In this document: positions 16,693-25,202 of the stretch, piece by piece
Numbering within the stretch: position 1 is the stretch's first letter
How the letters are laid out: each line of letters starts with the position of its first letter
Source of the DNA: JAFAMS01 sp963715815
Lineage (GTDB): Bacteria; Vulcanimicrobiota; Vulcanimicrobiia; Vulcanimicrobiales; Vulcanimicrobiaceae
DNA: 64,000 nt
Assembly (NCBI GenBank): GCA_963715815.1
Contig: OY970278.1
Coordinates: 3,100,001 to 3,164,000 of the forward strand
Direction of reading: 5' to 3'
The notes under the pieces: generated by a model
Seen by the model: the letters and a program-made list of their open reading frames with translations, nothing else
Told to the model about the DNA's origin: nothing
Databases searched by the model: none
Translations under genes and position numbers: made by a program

Positions 16693-17861
16693 CGCCCGGG
16701 CCAACCGCGCCGTTCTAACGCCGAGCGCAGCCGCTCCAAATCCGCGTCGTCAACGTATGCCTGCGCGCAGAATCGAATCAGCAGCGCGCCCATCATGCTG
16801 TTCGCGTTGACTTGGATCCGTTCATCCGACCACAACATCTCTTTGAGCGCTTCACCATCGGCTTCTTCGGCCGCTCGCCGCTGCGGCAAAATAAAGGCCC
16901 GCATCGCCGCCGACATCTCGATCGGAGCGATTGGTTCCGCGCCGAGACTCGTAAGCAATTCAGTTCCGCGCTCGACTAATGCGTGATTGTGCCGCCGGAA
17001 TTGTTCAGGTCCGAGCCCGTTGAAAAACGCGATCGCCGCCGGTATTGCGAGCCAACCCGAATTATCGCGCGTCCCCGTATAGTCGAACGATCGCGGAAAG
17101 CCCATCGCGATGAAGTGGCTCGTAAGAACCGGCCGTGTCATTGGCGCGACGCGCGGCGAAGCGTAGAAAAAGGCGGTTCCCTTTGCACCGTAGAGCCACT
17201 TGTGAACGTTGCTCGTGTACCAATCAGGATCCAGCTCCGCGACGTTCAGCGGAATCTGTCCGACCGCGTGCGCGCCGTCGACGTGCACGAGGATGCCTTG
17301 TGCGTGCAAGTCTTCGATGATTTCGGCTAGTGGAAAGAGCAAGCCGGTTGGCGACGTGATGTGATCGACGATCGCGAGCCGAACGCGCGGGTTCGCCGCC
17401 TCGCGATAGCGCTTGCGCACATCCGCCGGATTCGTCCGCACCGGGATCTGGACGACATTCGGAACCGCGCCGGTCTCTTTGCAACGCTGCTCGACGGCGA
17501 GGCGAACGGCATTGTACTGATGGCTTGTGATCATGATTTCGTCGCTGGGACGAAAATCGATCGACTGCAATACCGCTTGCGTCCCTGACGTCGCGTTTTC
17601 CACCAGGGCGATACTGTCGCCGGAGACGCCGACGAATTCGCCGATGGCAGCTGCCGCGGAACGCACGGCCGTCACCTCGTGCCGCGGCACGACGTCCTTC
17701 GTGAAGAACGCGTCGGGCTGCGTTTCCATCCACGTGCGGATGCGCTCTTGCTCGCGCAAGACCGGGATCGGACACGCGCCGAACGACCCGTGATTGAGGA
17801 ACGCGCCGTCCTCTTGGAGCAGAAATTGCGAGCGAAGCGCGCGTCCGAAACCTGATTCCAT
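16689..17861 (-). CDS. Class V aminotransferase (isopenicillin-N epimerase-like)
   Basis: 390 residues from ATG 17861. A PLP-dependent fold with FLNHGSFGACP at the start, VENATSGTQAVLQSI (phosphate-cup region), VHVDGAHAVGQIPLN with the PLP-binding Asp and His, and YTSNVHKWLYGAKG containing the Schiff-base Lys. This is the CefD/isopenicillin-N epimerase branch rather than a cysteine desulfurase, since the active-site Cys loop is absent. The substrate is unknown. It is divergent from fpg by 41 bases and convergent with the hydrolase gene, with a 4-base overlap. Confidence 0.85.
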   Translation of the reverse strand: MESGFGRALRSQFLLQEDGAFLNHGSFGACPIPVLREQERIRTWMETQPDAFFTKDVVPRHEVTAVRSAAAAIGEFVGVSGDSIALVENATSGTQAVLQSIDFRPSDEIMITSHQYNAVRLAVEQRCKETGAVPNVVQIPVRTNPADVRKRYREAANPRVRLAIVDHITSPTGLLFPLAEIIEDLHAQGILVHVDGAHAVGQIPLNVAELDPDWYTSNVHKWLYGAKGTAFFYASPRVAPMTRPVLTSHFIAMGFPRSFDYTGTRDNSGWLAIPAAIAFFNGLGPEQFRRHNHALVERGTELLTSLGAEPIAPIEMSAAMRAFILPQRRAAEEADGEALKEMLWSDERIQVNANSMMGALLIRFCAQAYVDDADLERLRSALERRGWPGR

Positions 17862-17902
17862 ACGAGAGGCGCTTTTTGTGCCGCAGATCAATCCTCATGC
17901 TC

Positions 17903-18793
17903 GTGCCCGAGCTTCCGGACGTTGCTGCGTACATCACCGCACTCGAGCCGCGCGTCATCGGTCAGCCGATCGAAAGTGCGGTCGTCGCGAGCGTCTCGCT
18001 CTTGCGCACCACCGACCCGCCGCTCGCGAGCATCGTCGGCAAAACCGTGCACGAGCTGCGGCGCATCGGTAAACGCATCGCGTTCGGTCTCGATGACGAC
18101 CTTTGGCTGGTGCTGCACATGATGATCGCGGGACGCCTGCACTGGCGCGCGCCTGGGACCAAGCTCGCCGGACGCAATCAGCTCGCCGCCTTCGGTTTTC
18201 CAAACGGTACGCTCGTCCTTACGGAAGCCGGCAGCAAACGACGCGCGCAGCTGCACATGTTGCGCGGAACCGAAGCTGCAGCCGCGCTCGACGCCGGCGG
18301 AATCGACGTTTTCTCAAACGATCTGGCTGCGTTTCGGGGCGCGATGACGGCCGAGAATCATACCCTCAAGCGCTCGCTGACCGATCCGCGTATCCTCAGT
18401 GGAATCGGCAACGCATATTCCGACGAGATCTTGCACGCCGCGCAGCTTTCGCCAATCGCGCAAACGCGCAAGCTCACCGACGCCGAGTGGGAGCGCCTAT
18501 TTGACGCGACGCGTGCAACACTCCAACTCTGGATCGACCGCCTGCGCGCGGAAGCGAAGGGCGCTTTTCCCGAGCACGTGACGGCATTCCGGAAAGACAT
18601 GACGGTTCACGGACGGCACGGCCAACCGTGTCCGCGGTGCGGTAGTCCGGTGCAACGCATCCGCTACGCCGACAACGAGACGAACTATTGCGCCAAGTGT
18701 CAGACCGGCAGCGTGCTGCTTGCGGATCGAAGTCTCTCGCGACTGCTCAAAGGCGATTGGCCGAAGACTCTGACGGAACTCGAAGAAAGGTAA
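17903..18793 (+). CDS. Formamidopyrimidine-DNA glycosylase (Fpg/Nei family)
   Basis: A base-excision repair glycosylase/AP lyase of about 296 residues. GTG 17903 is chosen over ATG 17897 because it exposes the catalytic N-terminal Pro-Glu (PELPDV) after Met removal. The beta-hairpin Lys region (GKRIAFGLDDD...LHMMIAGRL), the helix-two-turn-helix (LSGIGNAYSDEILHAAQLSP) and a C-terminal zinc finger CPRCG...CAKCQ are all present. The Asn in GIGNAY is conserved. Family members remove oxidised purines or pyrimidines; which one this prefers cannot be told. Confidence 0.92.
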   Translation: MPELPDVAAYITALEPRVIGQPIESAVVASVSLLRTTDPPLASIVGKTVHELRRIGKRIAFGLDDDLWLVLHMMIAGRLHWRAPGTKLAGRNQLAAFGFPNGTLVLTEAGSKRRAQLHMLRGTEAAAALDAGGIDVFSNDLAAFRGAMTAENHTLKRSLTDPRILSGIGNAYSDEILHAAQLSPIAQTRKLTDAEWERLFDATRATLQLWIDRLRAEAKGAFPEHVTAFRKDMTVHGRHGQPCPRCGSPVQRIRYADNETNYCAKCQTGSVLLADRSLSRLLKGDWPKTLTELEER

Positions 18794-18798
18794 CTACT

Positions 18799-19620
18799 AT
18801 GCGAAAGATGCTTTTAGGGACGTGCCTCGCTTTGTGCTGCGTTCTCGGCGGGATGGCGTTCTCGGCTCACCGCGCAAATGCAGCGAATGACGACTTGATG
18901 GACGCGTATCGCGTTATCGCCGGACACAACTTCGTCGACCTGACGCACGCGTTCGATCCACAGATCGCACATTGGCCGGGCTTTCCGAAAGAGACCGTCC
19001 GTACGCTATACACGTATAAAAAGGACGGCTTCTTCGCGCAGATGTTTTGTCACGTCGGTCAATGGGGAACGCACGTCGACGCACCGGCACACTTCGCCCC
19101 CGGCAATAAAACGGTCGACCAGATCGATCCCAGGCAGATGTTCTTGCCGCTCGTCATCCTCGACGTGCACGCGAAGGTCGCGAAGAATCCCGACTACGTT
19201 CTTTCGATGGGCGACGTCCGCGCCTGGGAATCACGGCATGGAGCTATTCCGGATGGCGCGTTCATAGCGATGCGTACGGACTGGTCAAAGCGCTGGCCGA
19301 GCGAAGCCGCGATGGAGAACAAAGATGCAAAAGGCATCGCGCACTATCCCGGCTGGAGCATGCCGGTTCTGAAATATCTCTACATCGACCGGAATGCAGT
19401 TGCAACCGGACACGAGACGACCGATACGGATCCGGGCGTCCTTGCCTCGCACGGCGACTATTCACTCGAATCGTGGCTCTTGCACAAAGGCCACTATCAG
19501 ATCGAAATGCTCGCAAATCTCGACCGCGTTCCGGAATATGGCTCGCTCGCAATCGTCACGTTTCCCAAGCCGCGCGGCGGTTCGGGATTCCCCGCCCGCG
19601 TGATTGCAATCGTCCCTTAA
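18799..19620 (+). CDS. Exported cyclase-family hydrolase (kynurenine formamidase-like)
   Basis: 273 residues from ATG 18799, 6 bases after the fpg stop, with GAAAGG as Shine-Dalgarno. The signal peptide is MLLGTCLALCCVLGGMAFSAHRANA. The cyclase (PF04199) metal-binding motif is intact: VGQWGTHVDAPAHFAPG, together with NFVDLTHAFD near the start and a late DPGVLASHGDYSLESWLL. Family members hydrolyse N-formylkynurenine, isatin or cyclic amides with a divalent metal. Location is probably periplasmic, unlike the usual cytosolic KynB. Confidence 0.85.
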   Translation: MRKMLLGTCLALCCVLGGMAFSAHRANAANDDLMDAYRVIAGHNFVDLTHAFDPQIAHWPGFPKETVRTLYTYKKDGFFAQMFCHVGQWGTHVDAPAHFAPGNKTVDQIDPRQMFLPLVILDVHAKVAKNPDYVLSMGDVRAWESRHGAIPDGAFIAMRTDWSKRWPSEAAMENKDAKGIAHYPGWSMPVLKYLYIDRNAVATGHETTDTDPGVLASHGDYSLESWLLHKGHYQIEMLANLDRVPEYGSLAIVTFPKPRGGSGFPARVIAIVP

Positions 19621-19643
19621 GGCCCCTTCCCACGGGAGGCCCC

Positions 19644-19660
19644 TGTCGGGACTCCCGACA
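19644..19660 (+). terminator. Hairpin after the cyclase gene
   Basis: TGTCGGG-ACT-CCCGACA is a perfect 7-bp stem 24 bases after the cyclase stop. No U-tract follows, so it is a candidate terminator or 3' stabiliser. Confidence 0.45.
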
Positions 19661-19704
19661 ACAGTCGTGGTTCCGTGGTGCCCGCGCGCACACGCTTTAC
19701 AAAT

Positions 19705-19729
19705 GGTAAACGCTTATAATTGTTTTACC
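19705..19729 (+). promoter_or_regulatory. Promoter with inverted repeat before second PilZ gene
   Basis: TATAAT, a perfect -10 hexamer, lies at 19715-19720 inside the inverted repeat GGTAAA (19705-19710) / TTTACC (19724-19729). A clear -35 is not visible at the usual spacing. AGGGGGT follows about 8 bases before ATG 19744. A repressor or activator bound to the repeat would cover the -10 box. Confidence 0.6.
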
Positions 19730-19743
19730 AGGGGGTGTAATCG

Positions 19744-20394
19744 ATGTTCGCAGCGCTTGTCGGCTGGTATACGGGGTGCGAGCGTAATCGTCGGCGCTTC
19801 CCTCGTGTTAAGCGGGACTTCGACGTCGAATACTCCATCGACGGAACGCGCTGGATTTTCGGACAGGGCGTCGATCTCAGCGGCGGCGGGATGTGCATGA
19901 TCAGTACCTCGCCCATTTTGCCCGACGTCTTCGACGCGCGAGTCGACCTTGATGGACGAAAGATCGCCATTCGTCTGCGCAAGATCTGGGGAACGACCAC
20001 ACAGCACCGCGGTAAGCAGGCTCCGTACTACGGAATACAGTTCGAGAAAATCAATGCACCCGATTGGGACGCCGTCATTCGGTGGATTACCGGACCGAAT
20101 TCGAAACCAGTGACGCAATTGGAATCGATCCCGCTTGCGGAGACCGAAGTAAAAACACTCCTGCCGTTACAATTTCGCGAACGCATGCTCAGCGAGCTGC
20201 GGATCCGCTCGCGAATCGATCCGCAAAAACCGCTTCCCGTTACGTATGAATACGGCGGCGTGCTCACGGAAAACAGCCAGCAGATGCACCGCTTTACCGT
20301 TCGCTCGAGCATCAGCAGCTATGCCGGATTGAAGCGGTTCACGACGCAGGTGCTCGTGCGCGACGACGACAGCGAGGTCACGGTCCTCAGCTAG
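19744..20394 (+). CDS. PilZ-domain protein, paralogue of 11629-12285
   Basis: 216 residues. The PilZ c-di-GMP motif is complete: RRFPR (RxxxR) near residue 20 and DLSGGG (DxSxxG) near residue 46. The C-terminal half (LPLQFRERMLSELRIRSRI, TYEYGGV, MHRFTVRSSI) parallels the other PilZ protein in this window, defining a shared extra domain of about 90 residues. The gene is monocistronic with its own -10 box inside an inverted repeat. It probably senses c-di-GMP for motility, adhesion or polysaccharide control. Confidence 0.87.
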   Translation: MFAALVGWYTGCERNRRRFPRVKRDFDVEYSIDGTRWIFGQGVDLSGGGMCMISTSPILPDVFDARVDLDGRKIAIRLRKIWGTTTQHRGKQAPYYGIQFEKINAPDWDAVIRWITGPNSKPVTQLESIPLAETEVKTLLPLQFRERMLSELRIRSRIDPQKPLPVTYEYGGVLTENSQQMHRFTVRSSISSYAGLKRFTTQVLVRDDDSEVTVLS

Positions 20395-20488
20395 TAAGAG
20401 GTCAATTTCGTCCAAAAGCCTTTTGCGTGAGCCGCATAAGGCTATCGGCGTTCATACCCTCTCCTACGCTGCGATAGAAAAATTCTCA

Positions 20489-20532
20489 AGGACGACACCG
20501 CCGCGTTGGAGGCAGACGCACGGTGTCGTCCT
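20489..20532. promoter_or_regulatory. 12-bp inverted repeat between PilZ and AraC genes
   Basis: AGGACGACACCG (20489-20500) is repeated in perfect inversion as CGGTGTCGTCCT (20521-20532) around a 20-base loop. It is followed by a T-rich but interrupted tract. It could terminate the PilZ transcript, or be the operator for the AraC-type regulator that starts 22 bases on. Confidence 0.6.
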
Positions 20533-20554
20533 AATCTTTCCCGTCCTTTAAAAT

Positions 20555-21355
20555 ATGAGCGCACCCTCGGACCCCAAGGTTGTCGATCTCGGATGCGGCG
20601 CGCACGTCCCGGTCCGGTGGTCTTCGCTGTGCGTGCTCTATCGCTACGAACCATCCGTGCATACGTCGCGACGCGTCGACGACAAGATGTTCACGGCGCC
20701 AATGGTCGGACAAACACTCAGCGGCTCATGGGAATTTCACGGCAAGCGCGGCGGCGCGACGGTAGATCCTCAAACGATCGTAGCCGGCACTCCCGGGCTT
20801 CACTTCGGCTGCAAACACGACAGGAACGCGTCGAATCCGGGTTACATCGCGTGTCTTCGGCCGGGCGCACTCGATCCGGAAGAGCCGATGTTTGACGATC
20901 AGGTGATCGATAGGTTGCGCGTACCGGATCTGGCGCGCTGCTTGGCTATTGAGACGACGGATGAATTCGATTCGTTGATCTTTGAAGTCTTTGGTCACGT
21001 TTCGCGCGCTTCGCTCGACGGAGACCGGTCGCCGCAGCGCTCGCTGCGTATCCAGCGTGCGAAGCGGTTCATCGAACTGCACGCATTTGAGGACATCGCC
21101 CTCGGCGATATCGCCGCCAGCATCAATGTCTCACCCTTTACGTGCCTGCGCCAGTTCAAAGTCGCTACGGGCGTAACGCCGCACCACTATTTGAGCCAAT
21201 TGCGTCTAGCGCGGGCCCAAGAGCTACTCAAAGAACGACAGCTCACGATTGGAGAAATCGGTTCGAAAGTAGGAATTCGAGACCGCTTTTATTTTACGCG
21301 CTGGTTCTCTCGGGAAGTCGGCGTTTCGCCCGGAAAATACCGGCTAAAGGTCTGA
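20555..21355 (+). CDS. AraC-family transcriptional regulator
   Basis: 266 residues. The C-terminal 100 residues hold the double helix-turn-helix of AraC/XylS proteins: IALGDIAASINVSPFTCLRQFKVATGVTPHHYLSQLRL, then LTIGEIGSKVGIRDRFYFTRWFSREVGVSPGKYR. The N-terminal part is a beta-rich, cupin-like sensor with several Cys and His residues; the ligand is unknown. A long inverted repeat directly upstream may be its own operator. The 3' end overlaps the convergent cysteine-cluster gene by 12 bases. Confidence 0.88.
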   Translation: MSAPSDPKVVDLGCGAHVPVRWSSLCVLYRYEPSVHTSRRVDDKMFTAPMVGQTLSGSWEFHGKRGGATVDPQTIVAGTPGLHFGCKHDRNASNPGYIACLRPGALDPEEPMFDDQVIDRLRVPDLARCLAIETTDEFDSLIFEVFGHVSRASLDGDRSPQRSLRIQRAKRFIELHAFEDIALGDIAASINVSPFTCLRQFKVATGVTPHHYLSQLRLARAQELLKERQLTIGEIGSKVGIRDRFYFTRWFSREVGVSPGKYRLKV

Positions 21356-21805
21356 CTCGCGGGCTAAGAGCGTCTCTGCGACGTGTTTGATCAACTCTTC
21401 CGGCGTGGCGTTGGCTAAGGATTTTTTCGCATCGTTGAATCGTCCCGCACCGGCGATCGCCGCCAATGCGTTCAGAATTTCGTTCATCTCCGCGTGCGAC
21501 ATTATCCGCTCGGGCTCGCATCCATGCGGACACGTCATCCCTTCGACGACTCCAAAAAATCGACAGATCGCCGGCCGCGCAGCGTAGATCGTGCAGCGGC
21601 CATGCGAGTCGAGCGCGCTGCACTCGAGCGGCGATGCTCCGGCAGGACGAACGAACTCCGCATTTTTAATGGCGCGTTCGATTTCGGGCCGTTCCGCTTC
21701 TGTGTACGCGCCGAGCTGAACGATCGCGCCGCAATACTCCTGACATTTCTGCCGGCACTCGATTTTTGGGATGCGGCCGTAAAGAGCCTCGACCTCGGGG
21801 TTCAC
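21344..21805 (-). CDS. YkgJ-family cysteine-cluster protein
   Basis: 153 residues with the Fe-S/zinc-type pattern of the YkgJ (Fli-B related) family: ECRQKCQEYCGAIVQL near residue 18, then HGRCTIYAARPAICRFFG and CPHGCEPE. The Cys spacing CxxxCxxxC...C...C...CxxxC is conserved in many bacteria, but the function is unknown; metal binding is likely. It follows the transglutaminase gene with a 4-base overlap. Confidence 0.8.
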   Translation of the reverse strand: MNPEVEALYGRIPKIECRQKCQEYCGAIVQLGAYTEAERPEIERAIKNAEFVRPAGASPLECSALDSHGRCTIYAARPAICRFFGVVEGMTCPHGCEPERIMSHAEMNEILNALAAIAGAGRFNDAKKSLANATPEELIKHVAETLLARESDL

Positions 21806-22635
21806 GCTGCGGGAAGTCTTCGCACGACCTTCGCACAGGTTAGCGCACCGTTGTAGGGAGCATCGAAGGTGCCGGACGTCGGAGCGACGTCTTCGTAGTC
21901 GCGGCCGATCGCGACCGCGATATAGTCAAGCGACTCGCGACGATTGTGGGTCGGATCGAACGGCCACGCCACGGCACCGCTGCCGTCCTCCGATGGGAGA
22001 ATGATCTCGATCCACGCGTGAGTCCCGCCTTCGCCGAGCAAGTGCCCCGAGACGTACCTTGCCGGCAGCCCGCACGCTCGTGCCAGAGCAATGGCAATAT
22101 GCGCATAATCCTGACAAACGCCGGCGCGCAAGTGAAATGCCTGCGCGGCGGTCGTCGTCACGTTCGTCACGTTCTTGCGATACGCCATTGTCTCGAAGAC
22201 GAAGGTGTTGATCGATGCGACAAGCTCGGCATCGTTTGCGCTCAGACGCTTCAGCTTTAGTGCAACCGAGTGCATTTCCGCATCCGATGACGTAAGGGTG
22301 GTGTGCGAACGAAAAAGCGGATCCGTCAGCAAACCGGGGTCGACGCGACGAAACTCAAAGCCGCACCGGCGCTCAACGACGCTCTCCGCTTCGATTTCGA
22401 GTCGGCCGTCAATGCGCTGCGCATCGAAGTACACGACGTCGTTTCCAAAATCGTCGATGCCGTCGACGACTGCGACCTCGGGCGAGATACGCAGATGCCT
22501 CTGCAGACGCCGTTGCCCCGCATCGCGATCGAGTGGGCTGACGAGCAGACGATGGCGTAGATTGTGAATCGGACCCGGATAGACATACGAAAACCGCTGC
22601 CGTACGACGTATTGCGCCGCAGAATCGTCCATCAT
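21802..22635 (-). CDS. Transglutaminase-like cysteine peptidase, intact triad
   Basis: 277 residues from ATG 22635, which overlaps the TGA of the preceding paralogue (ATGA). It has an N-terminal beta domain (RQRFSYVYPGPIHNLRHRL) typical of bacterial transglutaminase-like proteins. The core follows: RAGVCQDYAHIAIALARACGLPARYVSGHL (Cys), GGTHAWIEIILP (His) and WPFDPTHNRR (Asp). The Cys-His-Asp triad is complete. Relatives act as proteases or amidases and often occur in pairs, as here. Confidence 0.85.
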   Translation of the reverse strand: MMDDSAAQYVVRQRFSYVYPGPIHNLRHRLLVSPLDRDAGQRRLQRHLRISPEVAVVDGIDDFGNDVVYFDAQRIDGRLEIEAESVVERRCGFEFRRVDPGLLTDPLFRSHTTLTSSDAEMHSVALKLKRLSANDAELVASINTFVFETMAYRKNVTNVTTTAAQAFHLRAGVCQDYAHIAIALARACGLPARYVSGHLLGEGGTHAWIEIILPSEDGSGAVAWPFDPTHNRRESLDYIAVAIGRDYEDVAPTSGTFDAPYNGALTCAKVVRRLPAA

Positions 22636-23498
22636 AAAAGCTGATCGGCCCAAACGGTCATTTTCGCCAGCGTCGGTGTGCCGAACGTCATGATCATCGG
22701 AACGTCCGCGGCGTCACGTCCACGCCCGATGAGGATACGCGCGATGCGACGCACGTTGTTACGCGGATCGAACGTCCACCAGCGGCCGGACAAATACACT
22801 TCCATCCAGGCGCAAAAATCCATCGGCGCGTCCGACGGCGTCACGCCGATATCGGGCATATAACCGAATACATAACGTGCCGGCACGTTCAGAGCACGGC
22901 AGAACGCAACGGCGAGTTGCGTGAAGTCCCGGCACACGCCGACGCGCCGCTCGAACGTTTCCGTTGCACTCGTCGTCGGCGTGCTGCCGCCGTATTCAAA
23001 ACGAATGTTTTCGTGCACCCAATCGCAGATTGCCTGAACGCGCGACCAACCGGGCTCGACGCCGCCGAACATCTGCCACGCTTTGTCGAGGAGTGCGTCA
23101 GATTGGCAAAAGCGGCTTGGAAGGAGATAGATCAGCGACTCGCCGGAAAGTTCGTGCGGGTCGATTTGTTGCGCGGCCGGTTCGGTTGCATCGACGTCGC
23201 TCGACATCGTGACGATCGCGTCGTAGCGCAACAGGAAGTCACCCACGGGGAGAACGAGACGTCGAACGCCGTTTCCAATCGCGTCGACGGCCTCGCGAAA
23301 CGGGGTCACCGGCCGGACATTCCAATGCTCCTCAACGATCGCTAGACCGCTCTCAAGCTTGGGCTGGACCATCACGACCGCCGGCGTCGGTGCGTCACTA
23401 GTCAACTCGAATTCACAGCCGACGCGGACATGCAGCCGGCCACCGGCGCTTAAATCCCGTTCGGCCGAGAGAACGTCCACGAGGATGCGTTTCCCCAA
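22632..23498 (-). CDS. Transglutaminase-like protein with His replaced by Cys
   Basis: 288 residues from TTG 23498 (a GTG seven codons later is possible). It has the same architecture as its downstream neighbour: N-terminal domain (LHVRVGCEFELTSDAPTPAVVMVQP), then RVGVCRDFTQLAVAFCRALNVPARYVFGYM with the catalytic Cys and RWWTFDPRNNVRR with the Asp. At the catalytic His position (DFHAWxE in active relatives) the sequence reads MDFCAWMEVYL, so Cys stands in for His. It may be inactive or use a different mechanism. The pair is translationally coupled. Confidence 0.82.
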   Translation of the reverse strand: MGKRILVDVLSAERDLSAGGRLHVRVGCEFELTSDAPTPAVVMVQPKLESGLAIVEEHWNVRPVTPFREAVDAIGNGVRRLVLPVGDFLLRYDAIVTMSSDVDATEPAAQQIDPHELSGESLIYLLPSRFCQSDALLDKAWQMFGGVEPGWSRVQAICDWVHENIRFEYGGSTPTTSATETFERRVGVCRDFTQLAVAFCRALNVPARYVFGYMPDIGVTPSDAPMDFCAWMEVYLSGRWWTFDPRNNVRRIARILIGRGRDAADVPMIMTFGTPTLAKMTVWADQLL

Positions 23499-23567
23499 TT
23501 CATGCGCAATTGCATCCCTGCAAATGGCCCACGGTCCCCGAACTCCAGCGCCATTATGGAGGACTTA

Positions 23568-24308
23568 GTGTCCATCATCGACTTTATCGGCGTCAACAAG
23601 TGGTTTGGGCAAAATCACGTACTGATCGACGTCGACCTTTCGATCGAGAAGGGAGAGGTCGTTTGCGTCATCGGCCCCTCGGGCTCAGGGAAGAGCACGC
23701 TGATCCGGTGCATCAACCGTCTTGAACCGATCCAGTCCGGAAAGCTGATCGTCGACGGCAAAGACGTTGGCGAAAAGAGCACCGATATCGGCGCCGTCCG
23801 CGCCGAAGTGGGCATGGTCTTTCAAGGTTTTCACCTCTATCCGCACATGACGGCGCTACAAAACGTCACGCTCGCGCCGATAAACGTGCGACACGCAGCG
23901 CGAACCGAAGCCGAACGCGCGGCCCGAGAGATTCTCGCCCGTGTCGGTTTGACCGACAAAGAAGCCGCGTACCCGGCGCAGCTCTCCGGCGGCCAACAGC
24001 AACGCGTCGCGATCGCTCGAGCGCTTGCAATGCACCCGAAAATCTTACTCTTCGACGAACCGACGAGCGCGCTCGACCCGGAAATGATCAAGGAAGTTCT
24101 CGACGTAATGGCGTCGCTTGCAACCACCGGTATTACGATGGTCGTGGTGACGCACGAGATGGGTTTCGCACGGAGAGTAGGGCACCGCATGATCTTCATG
24201 GACGCCGGACGAATCGTCGAAACCGGCACGCCAGAGCATTTCTTCATGAGCCCCGAGAACGAGCGCACCAAGACGTTTCTTTCCAAAATTCTCGCGCATC
24301 ACGTATAA
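23568..24308 (+). CDS. glnQ: Polar amino-acid ABC transporter ATP-binding protein
   Basis: About 246 residues. GTG 23568 is preferred because GGAGGA lies 4 bases upstream; ATG 23556 is an in-frame alternative. ABC motifs: Walker A GPSGSGKST, Q-loop VFQGFHLYPHMT, signature LSGGQQQRVAIARAL, Walker B ILLFDEPTSALD and H-loop VTHEMGF. Closest in style to GlnQ/ArtP-type importers of polar amino acids. It is the first gene of a run of nine genes on the plus strand, followed by binding protein, two permeases, a molybdenum hydroxylase and CoA enzymes. Confidence 0.92.
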   Translation: MSIIDFIGVNKWFGQNHVLIDVDLSIEKGEVVCVIGPSGSGKSTLIRCINRLEPIQSGKLIVDGKDVGEKSTDIGAVRAEVGMVFQGFHLYPHMTALQNVTLAPINVRHAARTEAERAAREILARVGLTDKEAAYPAQLSGGQQQRVAIARALAMHPKILLFDEPTSALDPEMIKEVLDVMASLATTGITMVVVTHEMGFARRVGHRMIFMDAGRIVETGTPEHFFMSPENERTKTFLSKILAHHV

Positions 24309-24317
24309 GGAGTCAGC

Positions 24318-25193
24318 ATGAACAACGGAATCTCCCGACGGTCGTATCTTGCTCTCGCCGGAAGCGCAGCCGCTGCGACGCTGATTCCGGTAGCCGCATT
24401 CGCCGACAGCTCGCTGGCCGCAGTCAAGGCGCGCGGCGCGCTCAAGATAGGCGTTAAATATGATAACCCCGGGTTCGGTTATCTCAAGGCCGGCGAAAGT
24501 GAGCCGACGGGATTTGAGATCGACCTTGCGCACGAAATCACGAAGCGCATCTTGGGCGATCCCAGCAAAGTGCAATTCACACAAGTCATTACATCGAATC
24601 GCATTCCGATGGTGCAAAATGGCGACATCGATATGTTCATCGCAACCGCAACGATCACGCCGGATCGCTTAAAGCAGATCGCGTTCTCGAACGTCTATTA
24701 CTCGGCCGGCCAGTCGCTGCTCGTCAAAATGAATTCGACGATCAAGAGTTATCAAGATCTCGCCGGCAAGACTGTGTGCACCGCTAAAGGCTCGACCCCG
24801 GAACAAACGATTCATAAGCTGGTCCCCACGGCCGAAGTTCAAACCTTCGACGGCTACACGCCGTGCTATCAGGCGCTCCTCGACGGCCGAACCGAAGCCA
24901 TCACGACCGATAACACGATCCTCGTCGGTTTCCGGAATCAGAATCCGAAGGAATTCAAGATGGTCGGCGGCCTCTTTACGTTCGAGCCTTACGGTATTGG
25001 TATCGCGAAGGGCAACGATACGCTCCTAAAAGCCGTGAACGATGCGCTCGTCTCGATCGGAAACGACGGAACGTTTGCGAAGATCCATCAGAAATGGTTG
25101 AACGAGCCGCTGCCGTCGAATTGGAAGACCTGGTACGCGATGTCGGCGGAAAAGGCTGCCGACGACTTCGCAAATCAGCCCGCGCGCAAGTAA
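24318..25193 (+). CDS. Amino-acid ABC transporter substrate-binding protein
   Basis: 291 residues. The N-terminus SRRSYLALAGSAAAATLIPVAAFA looks like a Tat signal (SRRSYL). The mature part is a family 3 binding protein: GALKIGVKYDNPGFGYLKAGESEPTGFEIDLAHEI, VITSNRIPMVQNGDIDMFIATATITPDR and LLDGRTEAITTDNTIL. Such proteins bind glutamate, glutamine, aspartate, arginine or related compounds. Given the catabolic genes downstream, the ligand could instead be an amino-acid-like aromatic or heterocycle. GGAG lies 6 bases upstream of the ATG. Confidence 0.9.
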   Translation: MNNGISRRSYLALAGSAAAATLIPVAAFADSSLAAVKARGALKIGVKYDNPGFGYLKAGESEPTGFEIDLAHEITKRILGDPSKVQFTQVITSNRIPMVQNGDIDMFIATATITPDRLKQIAFSNVYYSAGQSLLVKMNSTIKSYQDLAGKTVCTAKGSTPEQTIHKLVPTAEVQTFDGYTPCYQALLDGRTEAITTDNTILVGFRNQNPKEFKMVGGLFTFEPYGIGIAKGNDTLLKAVNDALVSIGNDGTFAKIHQKWLNEPLPSNWKTWYAMSAEKAADDFANQPARK

Positions 25194-25202
25194 TCTTTCC
25201 CG

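Noticed and set aside
16689..17861. Cysteine desulfurase (IscS/SufS)
   Set aside because: The PLP core is shared, but the active-site Cys loop is absent and the sequence follows isopenicillin-N epimerase-like proteins.
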